Origin: Paracyclopina nana
Lineage: Eukaryota > Arthropoda > Copepoda > Cyclopoida > Cyclopettidae
Reading direction: 5' to 3'
NCBI GenBank assembly: GCA_019096065.1
Contig: JAGUCH010000004.1
Location: 1,364,001-1,428,000, forward strand
Length of the DNA: 64,000 nt
Below are positions 58,715 through 64,000 of the stretch, piece after piece. Each line of letters starts with the position of its first letter. Position 1 is the first letter of the stretch. Under the pieces are notes generated by a model, which saw only the letters and a program-made list of their open reading frames with translations, searched no databases and was not told where the DNA came from. The translations under genes were made by a program, and so were the position numbers.

Positions 58715-60262
58715 ATGGCTGCTGACGAAGTGTGGTACTGTGGATTCAATGGGTTCAAGCAAGTGCCTTCTCAGATTGACAGGTCCACCTTGACCACTCT
58801 GGTTGCCCAGCAGGTCAAATCGTCGTCAAACAAAAGCATCATTGTTGATGTTGCAGTATGCTGGAACTACTTGGTGATAGCTGAGCCAGAAATTATCACC
58901 AAATATGGACTCGTGAAAGGCCGACATGGCCATGAAAGATTGTGTCTGCCTCCGGGTGCAGAAGGCCAAAAGTTTGTACAAGTGTCGGCTACTCCTAGGC
59001 ATTTGTTGGCTGTCACTGACTTGGGAGGTGATGTCTGCCTGCTAGCAGCATTTTGACATTTTTGCCTAAAATTGGTCATTTTTCAGAATGCTGGACACAT
59101 GAAGAAACCAAGGGCTGGAGAAGGGTCCATGTGGGCTCCGAGCAACCTGCTTCTACTCCCGAAGTTCCAGGGGACGCGCCAAATCCTCCTCTGATTGAAA
59201 TGCTCGATACTGAGAGTGATGAAAGTGCCGAATGTACTCTGAAATTAGTCAAGACCAGTTGTGGAGATGCTCACAACATAGGGCTAGATGTAGATGGCAA
59301 GGCCTATTGTCTCCCCTCTCCGCTAGACTTTGACCCTTTCCCAAGTGGAACTCAGCATAAAGTGACTGACATAGAGTGCGGAAAAGAGCACTGTCTCCTA
59401 CTTACAGAACATGGTCAAGGTATTGAAGTTAGTCTCGCAAGCGTCATTGTTATTTGCATTATTCTCTACTTGCAGTGTTTTCATGGGGCGGAGGCTCTCG
59501 TGGTCAATTAGGACATGGTACTTTAAGTGCGGAGGAAAAGCCTAGGCTAGTGTCTGCTTTAGATGGAATGCGCATCAAAAAAATTGCAGCAGGAGGATGG
59601 CATTCGGCTGTCATTAGCCAGTACGACGATCTGTACATGTTTGGCTGGAACGAAAGTGGCCAACTTGCACAACCAACAAATCTAGCAAAGCCAGCTGAAT
59701 GCTTCTCTGCAGTGGAAAAGTTGCTCATGGCATGCTGCACCATGCAGCCCGAAGACGCAGCCAACCCAAGGGGAGATGCTGAAGATTGTGAGGTCTACCA
59801 TAAAAATGACGACAGGGAATCTTCCGTTGTCAACGAATCAGTGGAAATTGAGAAGGATTCGCTCACGTGTTACACAACAGCGGCATGCAACGTTGACACA
59901 GATATGATAGTGGTTCAAGCACTGCCAATGCTTGTGACCATTCCTGGTGGCAAGGATGAGGCAGCCTCCCAGGCTGTTGATGTGAGCTGTGGCTCGAGGC
60001 ACACTGTGGTTTTAACCAAGGCCAACGTGCTATGGGCTTTTGGATGGAACAAATATGGCCAAGTGAGTTAATTATTGCAGCCTTTTTCCACGGGACATTA
60101 TTGCTACCCCCCCTTTTTTGATAGCTTGGAATTGGGCACACAACCACCATTGATTCTTTGGAAAAAGTCAGCCTTCCCAAGTCTTTCGGAATCATCAAGA
60201 TGGTTCGCTGTGGCGATTGGGGAACCGCAGTGGTCGTGCAGACAAGAGGCAACAAAAAGTGA
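58715..60262 (+). CDS. RCCD1: RCC1 domain-containing protein 1 homologue
   Basis: Four exons: 58,715-59,027, 59,087-59,419, 59,476-60,062 and 60,125-60,262; 456 aa (human RCCD1 is 376 aa). The protein starts MAADEVWYCGFNGF, matching the aromatic/glycine start of RCCD1. RCC1 repeats follow: [84 protein letters not shown] and the half-repeat RCGDWGTAVVV. This short RCC1 set, with an insertion between repeats and the GWNESGQL box, identifies RCCD1 rather than RCC1 or HERC proteins. Human RCCD1 partners the histone demethylase KDM8. The 3' end is convergent with, and may overlap, VPS28. Confidence 0.9.
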
Positions 60263-60304
60263 TGATGCTCTCATCTTTCGTTTGCCATCCTAACAACATA
60301 CGTA

Positions 60305-60310
60305 TTTATT
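60305..60310 (-). terminator. Polyadenylation signal of VPS28
   Basis: Plus-strand TTTATT (AATAAA on the minus strand), about 70 bp past the VPS28 stop and inside the RCCD1 3' UTR. Confidence 0.6.
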
Positions 60311-60346
60311 AATAGAAGACAAATCTTATGTACACATCGCTTTGCA

Positions 60347-60352
60347 AATAAA
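60347..60352 (+). terminator. Polyadenylation signal of RCCD1
   Basis: AATAAA, 85 bp past the RCCD1 stop and just 27 bp before the VPS28 stop codon on the other strand. Confidence 0.7.
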
Positions 60353-60378
60353 GCTTGAGTTGCGACTAGGATTCTCGA

Positions 60379-61020
60379 CTAAGCTTGATGCAAAAGCTTG
60401 TTCAGAGCAGCATACGAAGAGTCCAGATCAAAAAGCATTTGCCGGGCTTGCGTCTCATTCAGCTCATCACTGACTTCCATCGCGCTCAGAGTTTTCAGCC
60501 ATTTGTCAACCTTGATTCTCCCCTCGAAGTCTGGGGGCAAAATGCTCAAGCTGCTCAAGCTATCACTCAAATCCTTGAAGTCAGAATAGAGATCGTCCAT
60601 GGATCGGATTTCCATCCTCAGCCTGTCCATGATCGTGATAAAAAGAGCGACTGTGTCAGCAATCAATTTGCTCGTGTTTCCTTTGTCATCCTTGATGGTG
60701 ATGGGCCTGTCTTCTCGGATGCGTTCCAGAGCAGCCGGGCAATCAAGTCGGTACTTTCTGCAAAAAGTTTCCACGTCTGGAAACTCATCGCCCTGCACCT
60801 GACGAAATGCAGCCTTGTATTGCACCAAAAGCTTTGAGCAATGTGAAGTGTACTCCTTGGCTGGAACACAGTCCTTTATGTAAGCTTTTTCGAGGCACTG
60901 CAATGTGGTGAGGACTGCAAACAACTCGGCCAAATTGTCAAATTTCTCCCTCTCACGTGGGTTCCGAGCTAATTTCACTTCCTCCATCAGCTCAGGACGG
61001 TTTGAGATCGAACTGGCCAT
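60379..61020 (-). CDS. VPS28: ESCRT-I subunit VPS28
   Basis: A single exon of 213 aa (human VPS28 is 221 aa). The N-terminal ESCRT-I core part has [18 protein letters not shown] and [16 protein letters not shown], the classic VPS28 motif, then [16 protein letters not shown]. The C-terminal four-helix domain carries [20 protein letters not shown] and [14 protein letters not shown]28 joins TSG101 and VPS37 in ESCRT-I, and its C-terminal domain binds ESCRT-II in multivesicular body sorting. The start ([10 protein letters not shown]) is the first ATG. The lack of introns is notable beside spliced neighbours but not unusual for a short gene. Confidence 0.97.
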   Translation of the reverse strand: MASSISNRPELMEEVKLARNPREREKFDNLAELFAVLTTLQCLEKAYIKDCVPAKEYTSHCSKLLVQYKAAFRQVQGDEFPDVETFCRKYRLDCPAALERIREDRPITIKDDKGNTSKLIADTVALFITIMDRLRMEIRSMDDLYSDFKDLSDSLSSLSILPPDFEGRIKVDKWLKTLSAMEVSDELNETQARQMLFDLDSSYAALNKLLHQA

Positions 61021-61831
61021 TTCTGATCTTCTGAGTCACAGACTTTATGGTCTCCAGGGTGACCAGAAAATTTGATCGGGTTGTAGCCAGATTTTCCCCA
61101 AAAATAGCCACATTTGGCTATCTAAGAAAAATGACTCAAAATAGCCACAAATTGGCGAAAAATAGCCACAATTTTAGGAATTTGCACAATGACTAATATT
61201 TATTATGAAAATTTGATCCAATTTTTGGGATTGCTGTGATGAAAGCAAGGATTAAATGATCATTTTCTTCAAGTTTTGGTGGCGAAAGATTTTTTTTTAA
61301 AGTCAGCCGTTTTTGCAAATTTAATTTTTCCCCCTGCTTTTTCGATGATTTTCAAGCATTTATTAAGTAAAAATATCAAATTTTCGGGCTTTTCAAAAAT
61401 AGCCACAAATGGCTATGGCTATTCGGCCTAAATTTCCGTAGCCACACACGGGTCAAAAATAGCCACTTTGGCTATAAATAGCCACATCTGGTCACCCTGA
61501 ATTGGTCTCACGTCTTTGTTGTCCTTTGGCTTTTTTGCTTTATTGCGTATTTACAGATGACAATTGCACAGTTTTGGCCGAAATCGACACTATTTGGCGA
61601 GTACTGATGCTTTCAGCCCTGTGCAGTGTTATTTTCACCATTAATTGTTGTCCTCCCTTGATTTGGCGATTTTTCACATTAAATGCGGCAAAAACAAAAT
61701 TTGATCATCAAACAGCTGTGAAAGTTCGCGAAATAGTGAAATACGCGTAAACAAAGCGATCCCTTATCATTAATTCGGCAAAGTTTCATTTTATCACGTG
61801 TTTTGACTGATTAGTGACATTATTTGACATC
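61021..61831. other. Divergent promoter region VPS28 / TADA2B with MITE
   Basis: 812 bp between the start codons, more than half occupied by the MITE at 61,055-61,499. An open frame at 61,502-61,750 has no recognised domain. Confidence 0.55.
61055..61499. mobile_element. hAT-like MITE (CAGGGTGACCAGA family), copy 2
   Basis: 445 bp with inverted ends CAGGGTGACCAGA / TCTGGTCACCCTG (13 bp, perfect). The interior carries many copies of ATAGCCACA and its complement near both ends. The flanking ATGGTCTC (left) and TTGGTCTC (right, after two extra bases) suggest an imperfect 8-bp target duplication. The same ends occur at 17,334-17,517. No transposase. Confidence 0.78.
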
Positions 61832-63553
61832 ATGGCGGATTCTATGCCGAACCGTAAAGTGCTATGTAAAAGTTGCGCCGAGGTTTGTTCATTTATCTGA
61901 AGGAAGCATCTGTCTTTGAGCTGAAACACGAGTTATTTTCTTGTAGGACATATTCATTCACTCAAGAGTGGCAGTGAAATGTGTCATTTGCGAGGATTTC
62001 TTTCTTTGCCCCGAATGTTTTGCTGGCAAATGTGACATTGGATGTCATCTGCCAACTCACCCCTACAAATTTGTGGATAATGGAGGCTTTCACCTTTTTC
62101 GTACCGATTGGACAGCCAAGTATTCTACTTCATCTTCATGCTCACTGTTGCAGTTTATCAATCATTTGTTCTTTCGCCTAGTGAACATTTGAGGCTACTC
62201 AATGCAATTGAACAGTACGGTTACGGTAATTGGGAAGACATTGCAAAAGGAATCAATTCCGATCCCGAGGCTTCTTACTCTTGGAGGAAAAGAACTCCAA
62301 ATGACATTAAAGATGAATACTGTAATATTTTCCTCACTGGAGTGATGGGGAGGCACACATGGAAAGAAACAGAGCGCAGCAAGACCAAAGATCACACGCA
62401 GGCCAACCCGCTTCTGCCTCCGGAGCCTCCAAGCGAGCCTCCACCCAATTTGACCTTCAATGAGGCTGTGTACCTTGGATATTTTGCCAAAAGAGATGAC
62501 TTTGAAGTAGAGTATGACAACGAATGCGAGTCTCTTGTTTCTCAACTGGAAGATGATTGCCTCTCTACTACCAACTCTGCTTTAACTGCTGAGGATGAGG
62601 AATTGGCGAGAGCTCTCAACATTGCTCACGTGGAAGTGTACAAAACGAAACTCAGAGAGCGTGAACGCCGAAAGCGAGTGGCAAAGGATCATAATCTCAT
62701 AAGTAAGCCATCATTGTATGTTAAATTATCAATCCATGTTTCAGTAGGCTCATTAGGCAATTCAACGTCGTGTGCATTATTCGATATCTTACTTTTGTAG
62801 CTGAGTTCTTCCGAGATAATCCCATTCCGGGTGGGCGACAAGCCAATAATCAAAATGGAACGAGCTCCAAGAAAAAGCTACCCAAAGATCCTGTGCTGGA
62901 AAGGTTAAAGATTTTGAGCGAGTTCCAAAGCGCCAAGGATCATCAAAGCTTCATGGCCAGTGTTGCAGCTGAGAAAGATTTGAAGAACAAAATCAAAGAC
63001 TTGATGAGAGTGCGCAAAAATGGAATAACCAAGCTGTCAGACAGCATTGAATTTGAGGTACAACGTGTACGTCGCAATAATCGCAAGAAAAATGAGAAGA
63101 GACGGCAACAGCAGAATGCAATTCTGGGTGAAGCAGTTGCTGAAATGAACTTGGTGCTTGCTCCATCTCCTATGTCGATGATGAATGATGATTTTAGCAA
63201 CTCGGCTGCCCCGTCGCCTGCCGCTGAAGCATCTTTGAAATCTGATGAGAAGGTAGGCGTTTTAAGTAGACATAAATTCTCCAACATAATCTTGTATTCA
63301 TTTTATTTTTTAGCCTCTTATTTCTTTGTTGCCTGGATATGAAATCCTGTCAGTGAATGAGAAGAAGCTGTGCGCTAACCTAAGCCTTACTCCTGCGCAT
63401 TACATCAGCTATAAAACGTGCCTTCTCACCAATCACCTCCAAAAGAAAAAAGGCCAAACTCCAAAGCCCTTGAATCCTGCTGGCCTTGACAAAAACAACC
63501 GAAAGATCATTTTCAACTTTCTCATGCGAGCAGGATGGATAACTGCCTATTAG
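61832..63553 (+). CDS. TADA2B: Transcriptional adaptor ADA2b homologue
   Basis: Five exons: 61,832-61,882, 61,947-62,119, 62,182-62,702, 62,801-63,252 and 63,314-63,553; 478 aa (human TADA2B is 420 aa). A ZZ zinc finger spans residues about 12-60 (CKSCAE, CVICEDFFLCPECF, GCHLPTHPYKFVD). A SANT domain follows (DWTANEHLRLLNAIEQYGYG, NWEDIAKGI), then the ADA2 central region (YLGYFAKRDDFEVEYDNECE, typical of ADA2b), a coiled basic region and a C-terminal SWIRM domain (LLPGYEILSVNEKKLC, FNFLMRAGWI). ADA2b belongs to the SAGA histone-acetyltransferase module with GCN5 and ADA3. The exon 2 to 3 junction completes the asparagine codon of WTANEH, confirming the splice. Confidence 0.94.
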
Positions 63554-63630
63554 AAATAAGTTGGGTACACTTGCTAACCAGCTTGACCTACAGAAATATC
63601 AAAATATTACCTATGATAATACTTTGAGTG

Positions 63631-63636
63631 AATAAA
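63631..63636 (+). terminator. Polyadenylation signal of TADA2B
   Basis: AATAAA, 78 bp past the TADA2B stop codon. Confidence 0.7.
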
Positions 63637-64000
63637 TTGGTAATCTAAAATCTGAATCAATTTTTTACTATATATCGGATTTTATTTGTTTTTTAACCAG
63701 TTTCAACAAGTGAGTTGTTTTATATCGGGCCCGTTTTTCACCCGAGTTGTTGCTTGGAATGGTGGTATCAAAATTTCGATATGGAGGATAAATGTAGAAA
63801 ACCATTCAGCTGCCATCAATTTGATTAAAGAACTCCATCAGCGAAGCAATAGCATTTTTTTGCGAAAAAAATGAGTTTGCGAAGCCTGTTTTTCTTGGCT
63901 TGACTCATTTTCGAATCTGTGTTTTGTGCAATTTGTTGTTTTTATTTTCTTTCGTTAAAATGAATTGGATAAAATTGCTCCATCAGAGGAGATTTTTCTC
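63637..64000. other. Non-coding end of window
   Basis: AT-rich, with an open frame of 62 codons (63,686-63,874) that resembles no known protein. No gene recognised. Confidence 0.45.

Noticed and set aside
61502-61750. 82-codon plus-strand frame beside the MITE
   Set aside because: Starts at a non-ATG codon, has no known domain and lies in the divergent promoter region.

Overview
The window is animal nuclear DNA, most likely from an arthropod (crustacean or chelicerate are both possible; the lineage cannot be fixed from the sequence alone). The evidence is spliced protein-coding genes with GT-AG introns mostly 33-80 nt long, AATAAA polyadenylation signals, an env-bearing Ty3/Gypsy-type LTR element, hAT-type miniature elements, and metazoan gene families such as GILT, raver, BTB zinc-finger, SMYD4-like, pancreatic-lipase-like, TOPORS and TADA2B. 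There is no bacterial or phage gene organisation.

Layout. 1-7.4 kb has no convincing gene. It holds a 27-unit minisatellite (2.9-4.0 kb) whose unit carries a CTCF-like core, and a second ~108-bp tandem repeat with internal dyads (5.15-5.46 kb). 7,453-17,859 is one LTR retrotransposon on the minus strand, with identical 199-bp LTRs and an AGAG target duplication, but with gag, protease, RT, RNase H, integrase and env-like frames that are broken. 18.3-25.1 kb is gene-dense: GILT (+), TAX1BP3/TIP-1 (-), TOPORS (+), LSm4 (-). 25.2-42.2 kb is one raver-family RNA-binding protein gene (-). Its first intron is about 13.5 kb and accounts for the empty stretch 28.3-41.9 kb; a later intron holds a fold-back repeat. 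42.5-47 kb holds a telobox/Myb protein (-), a 568-bp hAT MITE with a perfect 8-bp target duplication, a doubtful small plus-strand gene and a pancreatic-lipase-like gene of eight exons (-). 49.1-53.5 kb holds a BTB-C2H2 zinc-finger factor (-) and a SMYD4-like MYND/SET protein (-). 55-63.6 kb is compact: FBXL2/FBXL20 (+), Spc24 (-), RCCD1 (+), VPS28 (-), TADA2B (+).

How the genes work together. They are housekeeping and regulatory genes in alternating orientations rather than a pathway cluster. Several share divergent promoter regions (Spc24/RCCD1, VPS28/TADA2B, SMYD4-like/FBXL20) or have abutting or overlapping 3' ends (TOPORS/LSm4, RCCD1/VPS28). The most unusual non-genic signal is the CTCF-like motif: a tandem array at 2.9-4.0 kb and single copies that face each other across the long raver intron. 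Exon boundaries were read by eye from splice signals and reading-frame continuity; protein names come from recognised domain motifs, and no database search was run.
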